Of a DNA stretch of 64,000 nucleotides, positions 51,903 to 64,000 are shown in pieces. The stretch is from Chrysoperla carnea (lineage: Eukaryota; Arthropoda; Insecta; Neuroptera; Chrysopidae). Each line of letters begins with the position of its first letter. The first letter of the stretch is position 1. The notes below the pieces were generated by a model. It saw nothing but the letters and a program-made list of their open reading frames with translations. It was not told where the DNA came from and made no database searches. The translations under genes were made by a program, and so were the position numbers. The stretch spans positions 35,470,935 through 35,534,934 of the forward strand of contig NC_058338.1 in the NCBI RefSeq assembly GCF_905475395.1, in the 5' to 3' direction.

Positions 51903-53783
51903 CTGAAGTCAAAAGAACAATATTATTTTTATTTTGGATTATAATAAATAAAATATTATTAGCGCTAGTCGAACACATGACACATGGTTGAATCAAAAAA
52001 TCATGTGTAGCCACTCACGATATCGAAAATTACATAAAATATAAAATCGACAAATTTAATTTAAACTTTTAAAATCAGTATCCAACGCTAGGGCATTAGA
52101 TATCTAGGGCATCTACTTTCAAAAACTGGGTAATGAAACAATGAACTTTAATGTTCTGCCATTGCCTTAAAGGTTTACGATAATATTTTAAGACTTATTT
52201 CCTCTGGGGAGCTTTCGATATCAATCCATAACTCTAACACCAGTAAGAATTGACTTAACATCAGGGAAGCCTTTGGGCCTATACTCTGTACCTTTTTATT
52301 TTTGGGTAACCTCCGTATATTGCTACAATTGCATTTTTCTCAGTAAGATTATTTCTTTCTTATAAATAGTACACTTTATAGCTATCTTTTTCATTAAATT
52401 CATATTTTTTATATATGGGCGTTGTCAAAAAAAAAATACAATTAATAAATTTAAAATATGAATTTTAATTAATTACATCAAATGTAAAATATAATTTAAC
52501 ATTTAGTATACAAACATGCATAGAATAATTTTAGAGTATTACATTACAATCAATAGTTTTATAAAGTATTTTTTTTTTAGAAATATTACACAAAATTGTA
52601 TAAAAAATAAAATATGTATTCTCTCTATGAAGGTCACTTTAAATTGTTTGTACTTATGTGTGTATTTATTAAAAATTTTTAATAGGGAACTTGCATATAA
52701 AAAATATATTAAAGTTGATAAATATTTCATTTAAAATGTGTTATAATTATAAAATTTCAAAAGCATTACGCTTGCTTATATAAAACATTAATTAAAATTT
52801 AGTGAATAATTAATGTAATTTGAAACAGGAAACAGTGGTTTGGTTACAGTATTTGTAGGAAGAAATAAATGTGATCACAGAGCTTCATTACTTCAATGTT
52901 ATATATATTTTATATCATTAGATTATGCTCGGGGCTTTTTTCATAGTTTTTTCCATCAAATGAAACAAATATTGGAACTTTTCTTCCCACAAACATGTTT
53001 GAAGCAGACCCGGTAATTACTCTTAAACGTGTGATTGAAAATGATTTTTTTCTTGGAGACTTATTCAATACAATATTTGAAAGAATATTACTATTATGAT
53101 TACTAGGGTCTTATTATGCCATTTTAAATGCTTCTTACTATTAGATACTACTTTTTGAAATGGAATTTTTGTTTTTATCGTGAAAAAGTGAGTAGGGGTG
53201 TTGAATGTTTGATGTTTACTTTAAATTACAAAAAGGAAATGCAAGTTTCCTAGTCAAAACTATGGAAGAGCAAATATATGGGCAGTTTATTGAAGGAAAG
53301 GTTACATAATGTAACCAAAAAGTCTTGTTTCTATAGATAAAATATACTTAAAACTGTGAAGCAACTTGTAGTAGGTACTAAAGTGCACTGCATGTCACAG
53401 GTTACAGGTTGTGCGATACAGGACTGAGAATATAATTCTTAATTAATACTGGAAATGTTTCAACTAGTACATCAGAATTGAAAATATAAATAAATCACAA
53501 TTTATAATTAACGGTGATTAATTTTATTCCGCCTAATAAAAATAAATTCCAGTCTATATTATTCGTCTGCAATGCAATTAATTACTTAAATTTTTATATT
53601 TAACTTAATATATTTTATTATATCATATAGGTCACAGTGTCAAGATTAATATTAAAAAAAAAAAACTCCAAAATTTAACAAACAAAAAAACTTGTTGATA
53701 TGAAATTTAAATATGTGTTTAAAAATTGTTATCTTCGAACATCAAGTATTATTTATGGCGAACACGAATTTAATATTTATTTT
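51903..53783. other. Interval between genes C and B
   Basis: Should contain the gene C 3' UTR and the promoter and missing first exon of gene B (both minus strand). I searched both frames for an S-L-R-T-G-type exon with a phase-0 donor and found none. No mobile element was seen. Confidence 0.45.
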
Positions 53784-56700
53784 TTAAATATTATAGTTAC
53801 GACCACCAGTTCCATCTTCAAGTTGAATACGTAGACTATTTACAACAATGATGAAATAACTACCAAATACTGAAATAAAAGGTATACAATTTAATCATTA
53901 GCATAATAAGTACAAACGTGGGAGAAAGCCCTATAGGTAAAATATCTAGACACCGTAATACATGTACCGGCTCTCAAACTATATTCACTGTATAAAGTAA
54001 AAATTTAGTATAAATAAAAATTAGTATAGTTTTGAATTCAAAGGTTATATGCACACTAACTCTTAAATTGAGATTACACGCTAAGTGAATTCAAAAGTTA
54101 TATGCACACTATCTCTTAAATTGAGATTAAATTCGTTGAGATTAAAGTTTGATTCGCTATTTCCAAAAGAAACAAAGCATTTTGAGGGCTATATTTTCAA
54201 AAAAAGGAATGCACATTATTTATTAATTTGTGGATAAATAAAAATACACTTTATATCTAGTAAATACGGAATCGTGTAAGTGCTTATATTAAACAACTGA
54301 CGCCTACGCTATAACCTACTTATTACCTTAATCAAAGTGTTATTACACTTTGAGTTTATCAAATTTATTGAACTAAAATGCTATCAAAATTTTAAAAACT
54401 GATGATTACTTTGCACAGTTTTATTTAATTATTCTTTTGAACGCCCTTAAAGCTGATTATCTCGAGAAAGTTTCTCCATTTGCTTACTGAGAATATCAAA
54501 CTGATTTCAGGCTTTAAATAAAGATAGTCTTACCAGCACTGGCAATTCCTTTAAAGATTGTGAATGCTCCTATTTGTGGTTCATTTGTGTCGACTAAAAT
54601 GGATATACCAGCATAAATGAATACAAAGCTGACCACAATAACAACTAATAGATGCATGAAGATTCCAATGTGTAACCATTTCGGTTGTTCCTAAAAGTGA
54701 AAATGCGAATAATTAAAAAAGTTATACATTTTAAGTCATAATATAATAATAATTGACTAGTTTCAAAAAGTTTCAAAAAAAAAAAATAATAATAATAATA
54801 CTAGACCATATTAAACTAAAATGATTGCTTTGGCTTTACTATAGGGGGTGTTATTGTGGGAATGGTATGCTAAAATAATTACTATACGAGAAAAATTACT
54901 TACTTTTCTGACGCCGGCAATGTATAATGCTCCAATTGGGAATCCCAAAAGTGTTATAACAGAGAATATTAATAATTGAATTTTGTTTGCCAGACCTAAA
55001 AAATATGATGAATAATTTACAAATTTTTTTAAATTTAAGTTTCTTAAATATTATAAGACATTAAATGCTTAAGGCAAAAGGTGTGATATCATATTACTGA
55101 AAATAGTAATGATACAACAATTGTGTCTAGCGATATTTTGTGAATAATAAAACCATTTAAAAAAATACAATGAACGAAAAAAAGGTTATTTCGTTTATTG
55201 TGAAAAATAATAAAACTCCTGTAACACCCTTCATAGGATGCTTTTTATTAAAATGAAATTTTATCTTTTCCTGTTTTTGAACAGGAGATATTTACATAAA
55301 GGGTGAAGAAGTTAGCAGTACTAAAAGGCGCTTCCATTTTATTAAACTTATTCCAAGCCAACTTTTTAATTTAATTTGGAGGGGCTGTGGAGGTCGTCAA
55401 TTACTAAGAAGTCGAGAAAAGTAGTTTTCCCCCATAGAATTTCCTCAAAATTATTATGACCAACCCCGTCGAAGGTCGCTAACTACATAGAGACATATGG
55501 ACTGATATTAACTGACGAATAACCTTTTAAAAATCTATCTCAAACGTTTTTTAAAAAATCAGTCACCTAAGAGAACATCCATCTGTTTCCTTACTTTCGA
55601 TTTCTGCAGTAGATGATTGTTCGACTTTCAAAAAAATATTTCGAATAAAATATATTTCTGTTTCTGCCTTTTACACGAATCGGCAAAAAAATAGTTTTCT
55701 ATCACAAATTTTGAAATTGGCCTTTTTAGGTCCTTATATGGGGATTTCAAGGTCACATTTGCTTACTAGCTAAATTGACCCTTGAAACTTTTGTATTAAA
55801 AATATTTCAAAAAAAGCTCTGAAAAGCTCTTGCTACTTTTGTGACACAATGAAATGCCAATATTTAATCGAAAATCTGTAAAATGGTAAATCAATCGAGC
55901 TCCGGTTTCAAGCATTCACTATATTCACAAGCAATATTAATATTTGTTTCAGCAAAAATTTGTATATCGATAGAGAATTAGAAATATTGAAAAAAAAAAT
56001 TTAATAGCTTACCAGAGGATTCAAGTGCTGATGCAAGATTTGTATCATATTGGATTACAAAAAAAAGTGCAGAAAGTCCGCATAACTGAAATTAATTAAA
56101 AAGTAGTGTTTAAAAACAAGTTTATACATACATAAGCTGGTTTTTTATATATTCACAATAAAAATATGTATCTAAGCAAAAAAGCTTCAACAAAATCACA
56201 AGATTTGAATGACCAGTTTTGAAAAGAATAGTTTTTCAAAATCTGTTATTTAAGTCCATATTTATCATAATTTTGTAACTTCTACATTCACAAATATTTG
56301 GCTATATAAATAATTCAGGAAAATATCGTTTAAAATCTCTCTCGCAAAAAATGACTTTATTAAATTTTTTTAACTTTTTTTATTCAAGCCAATTTGTACG
56401 GTTAAATAGTTCTAAACAATGATGAAGATAATGAATGAAATCCTGGCCTTGATCAACGTGAGATTTTCTTTTAATAAAGACGATAATCCGACAAGGCTTT
56501 GCCAATATATGATCATATAATGCAGAGTCAAGCGTCGGGATCTTACAAATAATAAACTAAAAAAACATTTTTTAAAAATATAATCCTTTAATTTTGTACA
56601 CTTTCTGTCAATAGGCATATTATTTGGTCGTTTATTGTTCTGGTTTATAAAATTGAAACTTAAAACGCGATTTTCTCCAAATTTATGACTTAAAGAAAAT

Positions 56701-59700
56701 ATCATAAAAAGATTGAAATGTGTATAATATTACTGTGCTAAATAGAGCACACGTCAATTTCAAAGAATGTTACAACTTCTTTTAACATCATGACTTTAAA
56801 CAAACATGCGATCGAAAAAAAGTGTTGAAATAGACTCTCGTGTGACCTCAGCCTAATACAAAATAAAAATATGGAAATATAGACTATTCAGTGCAAAATC
56901 TATTCAAGCAAAGCAGTGTAACAAGTTTTTTGATTATTAATGCCAAACATTGTTATAGAAGATTTCCAAAATTTCATGCATATTTACAAAATGAATTTTA
57001 ACAAATGTTTTTTTCCCATGTAGAAAATGTCAACATTGACAATGGAATAGGGGTTGGTTCAGTATTAGTTTTCCAAGCCTTGGAAAACCAGCCCTTGTTG
57101 AACTAGGATAAATTAATTTGGTTTGCCAACCTTGCTCAAACCTTCATCGAAGCTAATATAGTAATATCAAGGCTTGGTTTAAATCAATGCTTGGTCCAAG
57201 CCTTGGCCAAGGTTAATTTGCTTAGGGCTTAAGGCAAAAGGCTTAGTTATACAAAAAAATCTGACTAGGTGGGGCTAGGACAAAAGTGAAATTTCACTCG
57301 CTATATGTATATTAGTATGTAATCTTTGAATGGAAAATAGGACTTTTGATAAAGTTTACTACACGAACGCTATCTGTGAATGGGTACAATTGTTAGTATT
57401 AGACAGGGAGAAAAAGAGGCAGACTTTGATGAATACACAAGTATTGTATTTATGCTGAAGTACACGGTGTGAAAAGGGGTTAAATGGGGACGAAAGAGTA
57501 ACTAAATGCAAGTTTCGTCACGTGCCAAACTGACGACGTCACTTTTTTGACAATTCACTCTCAGAGATGTTCATTTCATAGGCTTTCATTTCAAATTTTT
57601 TTTATTTCCGCAGAAAACATCATCGAGTTATGAATATAAGAGAAATCGCCCATTGATTTTTGTTTATATGAAGTTGGACTAAGTCTAAATAGTTGCCGGA
57701 TTATTTAAATAAATAAATGACTCAAGAGTAGGCATTTTTAACATTGGTCTTATGGGAAAACGGTAAATGGACGATATGTTTTCATAGATTAGAACACTAT
57801 TTAAATTAAAGTTAAAACCTAAACAACAAGTCTTAAATTGCCTTGGCGGTCGTACTACCTTGATAATAATAAAAAAATATCCTACATAACAAAGAGTCTT
57901 TTAAAAGCCTTTTAACTTTTAAACGATTGATTTTGAAATACATGGAAATATTAAAGTGGAAAGGCTAAATCTGAAAAAGTTATTATTTATTTTTTGATTT
58001 GAGAAGTTACGAAAATGTGATCACCCGAATTGATTATCACATATATTAAACAATTTTTAAAATAGATATTTGTAAATGTAAAAGTTATTTGGAAAAACCA
58101 TTTATAATTTTGTAAACGTAAAAATAATTTCGTTAGAAATTTTTAACTCTATTCATAACTGGTCATGGCGTCATGCAAATTACTTTCAAGAATCTGTTTA
58201 TTTGGAAAAATATGTAATTACCTTTTAGGTTGCCAACCGTATTTTAATTTGACATAAAGCAAGGAATATTTTCACACATATTATTAACGTAACTTAACGA
58301 TTTAACGAAGAAAATTTCGTAACTCTTAAATAAGTTTTTACTTTGGAACAACGAACATTTTACGTCTTAAATAAAAATGAGAAAAATCACATGCATTTTT
58401 TTATTTTCACTGTCTTTCTTAAAATATTAAAGAAAATTCAATAAAGAATTAAAAAAATATATAAAATGAACGACACTCTGGTGAATTGGTCAAATTATTT
58501 TTATAATGACAAAAAACTAAGATTATATAAAGGACTAAAATATGATTGTAAGATTAAGAAGTTATTTTGAGTAATTGATATTTAAATATTAATTTAGTCG
58601 AAAAAGTTTATTTTTAAAATTGGTTTCTACTGAGAATTTAGTTTCAAAATTGTGTTTGCTGGTAAACTAGCCAAATGATTATTATAATGATAAAAAACTA
58701 AGATTCTAAAAATGATTAATATATAAGATTGTAAGGTTTTAATTTATTTTTAATAATTTATATTTTAATATTAGTTTAGTTGATTTATTCTTAAAGAGGT
58801 TTTCTGCCGAGAAGTATATTCATAAACAAATTAAGTATAAATCTAGACAGTACCAACAAACTTCTTAATACCATGTATGCAGATGACCTAGCCACCACAA
58901 CAGATAGAACAGGAAACTTGCAAAAAGGACTGAATATACTAAGCCTATACCAATCGAAATTGTCAACGAATACTACTACCTTAGCATCCACCTGTTTTCC
59001 TCAGGAATTTTTCTGAAAGTTCTAGAGAATGCAATAAAGAAAGCAAGCATAGCTGTCAACACCGTCAGAGACATTATGACAAAATCTAAATTGCAGAGCT
59101 GGGATGAGCGAATAAAAATTTTGGAGAGCACGGTGAACGTAATATTACTATATTGGGCTGAAAGTTGGAGCAATAGATACCTGGAAGCACTGGACCGAGT
59201 TACAAATAATTTAAAAAAAATGGTATTTAATTGCCCCTTAGTAGGTACACCTGGATATATTATAAAGGAGGGAACAGGAACTGACCACATAGGGGTGCTA
59301 GCATTTAAAAGAATAATTACATAGTGGATAAAAATTTTGAAGATGGCTGACACTATAATAGACTAATAACAATAAACCGTAATTGTAGCATGAATATTAA
59401 GCAAAACTGGGCAGGTCAAGTCAGGGTTGCGATGTACACATTGGGGGCCAATGATCTATGGGACAAAACAAAATGGAAGATTAATATAAGAACAATTACA
59501 GAAAGGTACCGTAAACATCTCTCTCCAAAAGACAAAGAAAAGTAACTCCCATCAAGCTACAGCCCCATGTTTCAATATATCATCTCGTTGGAAAAAACTC
59601 GGGAATAATTCATATACAAAATTAATTTCGATAAAATTAAGCTGATCAGCAGCTCAAACTTCATTAACATCTAAAGAAAAATCAACGAAAAAATTTCGTA

Positions 59701-60018
59701 CTATCATTTTCGGACTCGTTTGCCGTTTCGTACCTGAACACGAGAGTGAAAAGCACGATATATTTAAAGTTAAAAGACAATCAGGTCCGAGAAAAAAATG
59801 TAAGCAAAATTTTATTAAGAAAAAATAAAACGGTTTAGCTTTTGTATAAAATTGTTATTTAAAAGTGCATATTATATATATGTGGTAGTTTAGTAAATTT
59901 AATCAAAATCTAATGAATATAAAAAAAAATTTCTTACCAAATTATATACACCGATAATTATGGTGCCCGTCCGTAAAGTGCACCCACATCCACATTTATC
60001 AACCTGACAGTTTACCAT
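53784..60018 (-). CDS. Tetraspan membrane protein C, DUF4728-like, 5 exons
   Basis: Minus-strand exons: 60018-59938, 56085-56013, 54995-54904, 54690-54534, 53869-53784. They join in phase to give 162 residues. The N-terminus MVNCQVDKCGCGCTLRTGTI has the Cys cluster and L-R-T-G-T signature shared with gene A. Four hydrophobic segments follow: LCGLSALFFVI (joined from exon 1-2), IQLLIFSVITLLGFPIGALY, IFMHLLVVIVVSFVFIYAG and FGSYFIIVVNSL. A loop with DTNEPQIGAFT lies before the last helix and the tail is LRIQLEDGTGGRNYNI. No enzymatic motif; a membrane or junction-associated role is only a family-level guess. Intron 1 is 3.9 kb and holds a broken retrotransposon. Splice sites are consensus, for example GTAAG at intron 1 and GTAAGT after exon 3. 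Confidence 0.86.
54034..54129. repeat. 53-bp tandem duplication in a gene C intron
   Basis: GAATTCAAAGGTTATATGCA followed by CACTAACTCTTAAATTGAGA recurs from 54087 with two or three substitutions. It lies in the intron between exons 4 and 5. Confidence 0.8.
57050..57225. repeat. CCAAGG/CCTTGG-rich palindromic stretch
   Basis: About ten CTTGG/CCAAG words cluster here, including the self-complementary TTTTCCAAGCCTTGGAAAAC near 57070 and GGTCCAAGCCTTGGCCAAGG near 57193, in intron 1 of gene C. Origin unknown. Confidence 0.5.
58812..59545 (+). pseudogene. Broken non-LTR retrotransposon reverse transcriptase fragment
   Basis: Lies in intron 1 of gene C, on the opposite strand. The first frame reads SIFINKLSINLDSTNKLLNT, then MYADDLATTTD, with the YADD box that holds the catalytic aspartates of reverse transcriptase. 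After a frame change near 58965 it reads EYYYLSIHLFSSGIF and, from 59064, IMTKSKLQSWDERIKILEST and LLYWAESW, then TPGYIIKEGTG, the post-RT thumb typical of insect non-LTR elements. A stop near 59322 and a further frame change precede NWAGQVRVAMYTLGANDLWD. Upstream palm and endonuclease domains are missing. A dead 5'-truncated copy. Confidence 0.85.
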
Positions 60019-62579
60019 TTTGAGGAATCTGAAAACACCGTAAAATATAACTAATTAATATACATTGCTAAAATATACAGTTTTTAAGTAATAACTTGAT
60101 TATAATTTCAATTGCACTGCATTGGTACCTAATATTAAGAACATTTAAAACTTAAAAAAAAAGTTTCGAATAAATATGATAAAAATTTGTAAACAAAAAT
60201 ACTGTTAAAATTTAAAGTTTGTAAATATAAAACAGTAGGATATTAAAATTATAGTCCAAGTAATACAGACATTTTTAGATTTTCAAAATACAAAGAAACT
60301 TCCAAAGTATGAAAATAGAATGCCCAAAATTTGCCAAGAATCATTGCTTTCGCAAAACAAATCAAATATAAGAAAAATGAAAATACCATAAATTTTGTTA
60401 ATATCATCTAAACTAAGCTAAAAATCTTAAATTGCTAACGAAACACCCAAAAATAGTTTTGCATTATTTTTCGAACGGTTATAAGTTTCAACTTTAATAT
60501 TTGTACAGTAAGACAATATCTACAAATCTGCGGTACATTTACGCAAAAACTAAAAAGACTCAAACGTAATGAGAAACTTTTTTTAAAACAACATCCAAAA
60601 TTGGAAAACTGGAAAAAGATTACAAAAAATATCGATAATTATATTCTAATATCGCTTATGGTTGATATAAAATGGTTTTCGCTTTTATTTTACTTTTAAT
60701 ATTTAAATCGTAAACCATTATGATACTTTAATGTTAGTCTATGCGAGCATAAGAACAATTAAAAGACCTTTGTTCATTGCACAATTTAGCCAATAAATTT
60801 TATAAGTATAATTTCACGCATTATCCGGTCAGATATAATAATGGACCCGACTGCGCGAACTTATCTTCGAACTGATCGCATTCTTTTTTTTTATAGATAT
60901 CGTATCAAAAAATATTTAACCACTGATATACATACACTTCGGTTATCAGAAATTGTTTTTTCAATTTTCAGAGTTAAAAGAATAAGTTTTTATTCGAATA
61001 CTAGCTCGATTCGAACCGAATGCCGCAGTGTTGCACTCGTGGCTAAAAACAGGCTAGAGAAGAATATTTAAGTGATACAATGTCAATGATAATTTAATTT
61101 TTTTATTTATAGGCGATTTCATCACAGATATGATATACAATGCTTTTGATACACTTGTTTTTTTCTAAGCGGTAATATTTTTGGCGACTATTTTTCGTCA
61201 TTAGCCAGCCACGATAACCTTGAAAATATGGGTAAATCATGGAATTTGATAAGCGAATAAGGAAGATATCGTGTATCCAGGAAAAATTACCCAATAAAAT
61301 AAAAAAATTTCTTACTTTGTGTTATTCAAATTGTTACTTAAAGTTAGGCGGCAATAGCTTTAATGCAATAAACTCTTGAACTAAGATTGACAAATATATA
61401 ATAATTATTTATAGAATTTTTTTTAAAATCTGGTGTGAGAACGCCACACAACTTCAATATAATAAAAAAATACTCGTCAGCAGGAGAGCCCCGTCACGAA
61501 GGTCATACTTTCCCCAAATTCGATGTTTTCTTTTGATGTCAAATTTTTATCTTTTCATGCTTTGGAAAATGAAATATGTACATTAAAAGGGGACCGAGGG
61601 TTCGAAAATACAAAAATGCACTTCTATTAATTCTCAAATAAAATTCGACCCTTTAGCTCAATTTTTAGAAGCTTTGAACGATCGTAGAAATTGTTGTATT
61701 ACATTTCTTTCTTGGTTGGCTGTGTATACATATTTGTATAATTTTTACCACTGTGTCCTCTATGTCATTTTTACAGATTCACTTTCTAGTTAAATTTAGA
61801 GAGGCTTTGGGGGATTGCAAAACCTCAAAAATCGCAAAAATTCATTACATTTCGACACAAAAAATGGCTGGGAAAATTACACCCCCAAAAAGGTGGATAA
61901 AATTTATATAGAGTTATTGTTATTTCTTAATTACTGGGCACTGTAGTCTGGTTAAAGTTTTATATTTCTAGGACAGCTTTAATTTCTCGAAAAACAGAGA
62001 TTTATATGTATAAAGAATATATTTTTTCGTACAATTTAAAAAAAAATTGTTTCTCTTGATAACACTATTGGTGGACATTCACAGTTTATATGCGTATATT
62101 GGGTGTCACAAAAAAAAACGATACGGTTCAATTACTTTTGAAAATTTATTTCAAACAAATGTTTCTCTGTAAGTTTTTGTCCATCCTGTTACTTTTGTGA
62201 CACATCGTATGTGCTTAAGGCAAAAAAATTGAATAGGAAAATAATTTAATTAGTGAGTGTCACGAACATAGGCGAAATAGTCATGATTGCCCAATGGACC
62301 TTTGGATAAAAATGGTATTATTTACGTTTTATATTATTACATTTATATATGGAGGAAAAAATTATACAAATCTATATACACAACCAACCAACAGAGAATG
62401 AAGGTTATGATGTAATATACAACATCAAGGCCAAATCGCCTTTGTGTTGCCCAAAAATTAATTTTTTTATATTTCAAATCATTAATAATTTAAGTTTATT
62501 ATAATTATTATTGTTTTACAAAGAATAATCAACTATTGTTATTGGATCAGAAAAAAAGTTGTTGTTCTCTTTCTCAAAA
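60019..62579. other. 5' flank of gene C, no gene recognised
   Basis: The promoter of gene C should lie just right of 60018, but no core element could be fixed. Open frames up to about 76 codons look random. Nothing else recognised. Confidence 0.45.
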
Positions 62580-62587
62580 AGAAGAAA

Positions 62588-62825
62588 ATAAGTGAAAACA
62601 AACAATTGACTAAATTAATTGTTGCCGTCATTTATTTGGTTTTCAAACATTCGAAAATTTTCGAAAAAGTTTCGTTTCGTTTTCAATAATGTTCCACAAG
62701 ACCACCATATGAAGCTACCTACAAATTTTCAACTCCTTATCTTTTACAGTCTTGGAGAAAATAGACACCAAAATTTTGTCCTAATTTGCACCCTGACGGG
62801 TAAAGAGTGATGTTTACGAGAATGT
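62588..62825 (+). repeat. Dispersed repeat family, 5' half
   Basis: AAGTGAAAACAAACAATTGA at 62591 and, about 185 bp on, TTTGCACCCTGACGGGTAAA plus GAGTGATGTTTACGAGAATG. It matches the beginning of copy 1 at 30692 more closely than the copy at 31319, including the middle part with GTTTCGTTTCG-like and TTTCAACTCCTTAT blocks. Confidence 0.7.
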
Positions 62826-64000
62826 ATGTAGTTCCTTACTCAAGACTTTACCCACTTCCATTTCCTTAATATAACTTCATTCACAAACAAATTTTGAACC
62901 CGAGGCAGGCATTAATATACAGGTGGCATAGAGAAGTATGCGGTTTTAAAACGTTGTAAAACAAAACTCATCCATTTTTCCAAATTGTATTTGTATCATC
63001 TTAAAATAAACCCTCCGCTTTTTTGTTGAGGTCCAATAACCTACATGTAATTAGTTCTTGTTATTTCGGTCCGTCTCGTATAATTTCTTGTTTATAGAGT
63101 CAGCCTTCAATTGAATAGAATTGTTATTAAATTCACTATTCAGTATACCTACCATTATTATTCTTGTCATTTTTTATATATCATACGCGTTGTAAAGTCA
63201 TTAAATAAATAATTATATACCTAACAATAACTAAACACATCGATAAAAGCAGTTTTTACCTACACATAAAAAAGTACATGTCAACAGAGCCAGCGGTTCA
63301 AATGAATTGAATAAGTAGCTCTACCTACTCGAAAAATATGCGAGTGGGTAAAATAGCCACCCGAACTTCGGAAAATCTATTAACATATTTTTATATTATT
63401 AGATTTTTTTTTATAATTTCTTTAGTATGCTTTTCTCTGTCCACGCGATATCTTCTTTATTCCTTTATCGAATTCCATGATTTATCTTTCATTTTCAAGC
63501 TTATAGCGCTGCGCTGGGTTAAAATAAATTCATGGTCTAAAAATGTTAGGCTGCTTGGAGAAAAAAGGCTAGAGAAATAAAATTAACAGTTAATTTTGTT
63601 CATTATGTAATTTGTATATCATATTTGTAGTAAAATTGCCTATAAATAGTCACGGATACCGCACTGCAGAGTCGAGATATTATTCTAATTTCTTTATCCA
63701 CCAAAAATGTATTTGGATAAGCGTTTACGTTAACGTTACTCGTTTAAAGCTCTTTCTTTTAAATAAAATTTCCAAATTTTTCACGTAAAAAAGTGGGGCA
63801 AACTAAATAACGTAATCCACGAACTGGCTTACGTTAAAGTTTTTTTCGTCAAAGATGGTACAATTGTATTCCTGTCGAGTTTGCATTCGAATGATTAGTA
63901 ATCAACTTGAGGAATGTTCTGTTTGATTTATATCATTTAAAATTCCGTGGGTCTATGGGTTACTGAAACTGAAATGAGACTGTTCAAAAGATTGTGTACA
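62826..64000. other. Right end, no gene recognised
   Basis: AT-rich. An 80-codon open frame at 63338-63580 is hydrophobic but has no start context, splice support or recognisable motif. Left as non-coding. Confidence 0.4.

Noticed and set aside
53340-53420. Minus-strand MQCTLVPTTSCF as a candidate first exon of gene B
   Set aside because: Lacks the R-T-G signature and a suitable donor.
53930-54000. Minus-strand reading SLRAGTCITVSRYF as a candidate first exon of gene B
   Set aside because: No upstream Cys cluster, a stop shortly upstream, no phase-0 donor at the expected place, and it would lie inside an intron of gene C.
58976-59353. 125-codon minus-strand open frame
   Set aside because: It is the antisense shadow of the retrotransposon reverse transcriptase fragment.
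60841-61071. 76-codon plus-strand frame
   Set aside because: No motif, no splice context and no homology that I recognise; random opening in AT-rich DNA is sufficient.

Overview
The window looks like nuclear DNA of an insect. It is strongly AT-rich, its genes are split by many GT-AG introns, and it carries decayed transposons and foldback repeats. Two to three members of a tetraspan family best known from insects (DUF4728-like) are present. I cannot assign a species. A recurrent dispersed repeat family reminds me of neuropteran (lacewing) genomes, but that is memory only. All gene models below were assembled by hand from reading frames, splice consensus and phase bookkeeping.

Layout. 1-3.0 kb: no gene, but a short hAT-like non-autonomous element (294-500) with a perfect 8-bp target-site duplication. 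3.0-14.0 kb (+): a 19-exon gene for the ciliary/flagellar protein CFAP74. 15.1-17.5 kb (-): CWF19L2, a splicing/debranching-associated factor, convergent with CFAP74. 19.4-24.0 kb (+): an ENTPD5/6-type nucleoside diphosphatase of the secretory pathway, divergent from CWF19L2. 24-43.5 kb: about 19.5 kb with no recognisable coding gene but an unusual concentration of inverted-repeat (foldback) elements at 26.8, 27.9, 30.2, 32.3, 33.5, 40.2 and 40.8 kb. It also holds a tRNA-iMet-derived relic and several copies of one dispersed repeat. Two candidate 5' UTR exons (35.3 and 38.5 kb) may belong to the next gene.

43.5-60.0 kb: a cluster of small tetraspan genes. Gene A is on + (43.56-47.47 kb). Genes B (49.9-51.9 kb) and C (53.8-60.0 kb) are on -. 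B and C share exon order and intron phases and look like tandem duplicates; B lacks a recognisable first exon. The 3.9-kb first intron of C hosts a broken non-LTR reverse transcriptase fragment. 60.0-64.0 kb: no gene seen, one more repeat copy.

The single-copy genes do not form a pathway; their adjacency appears to be ordinary eukaryotic gene order. The most unusual features are the foldback-dense 26.8-41.1 kb stretch, a hairpin inside the last intron of gene B, and a GC-rich spliced-looking island at 38.45 kb. No bacterial-type operon, CRISPR array, rRNA or viral gene was recognised.
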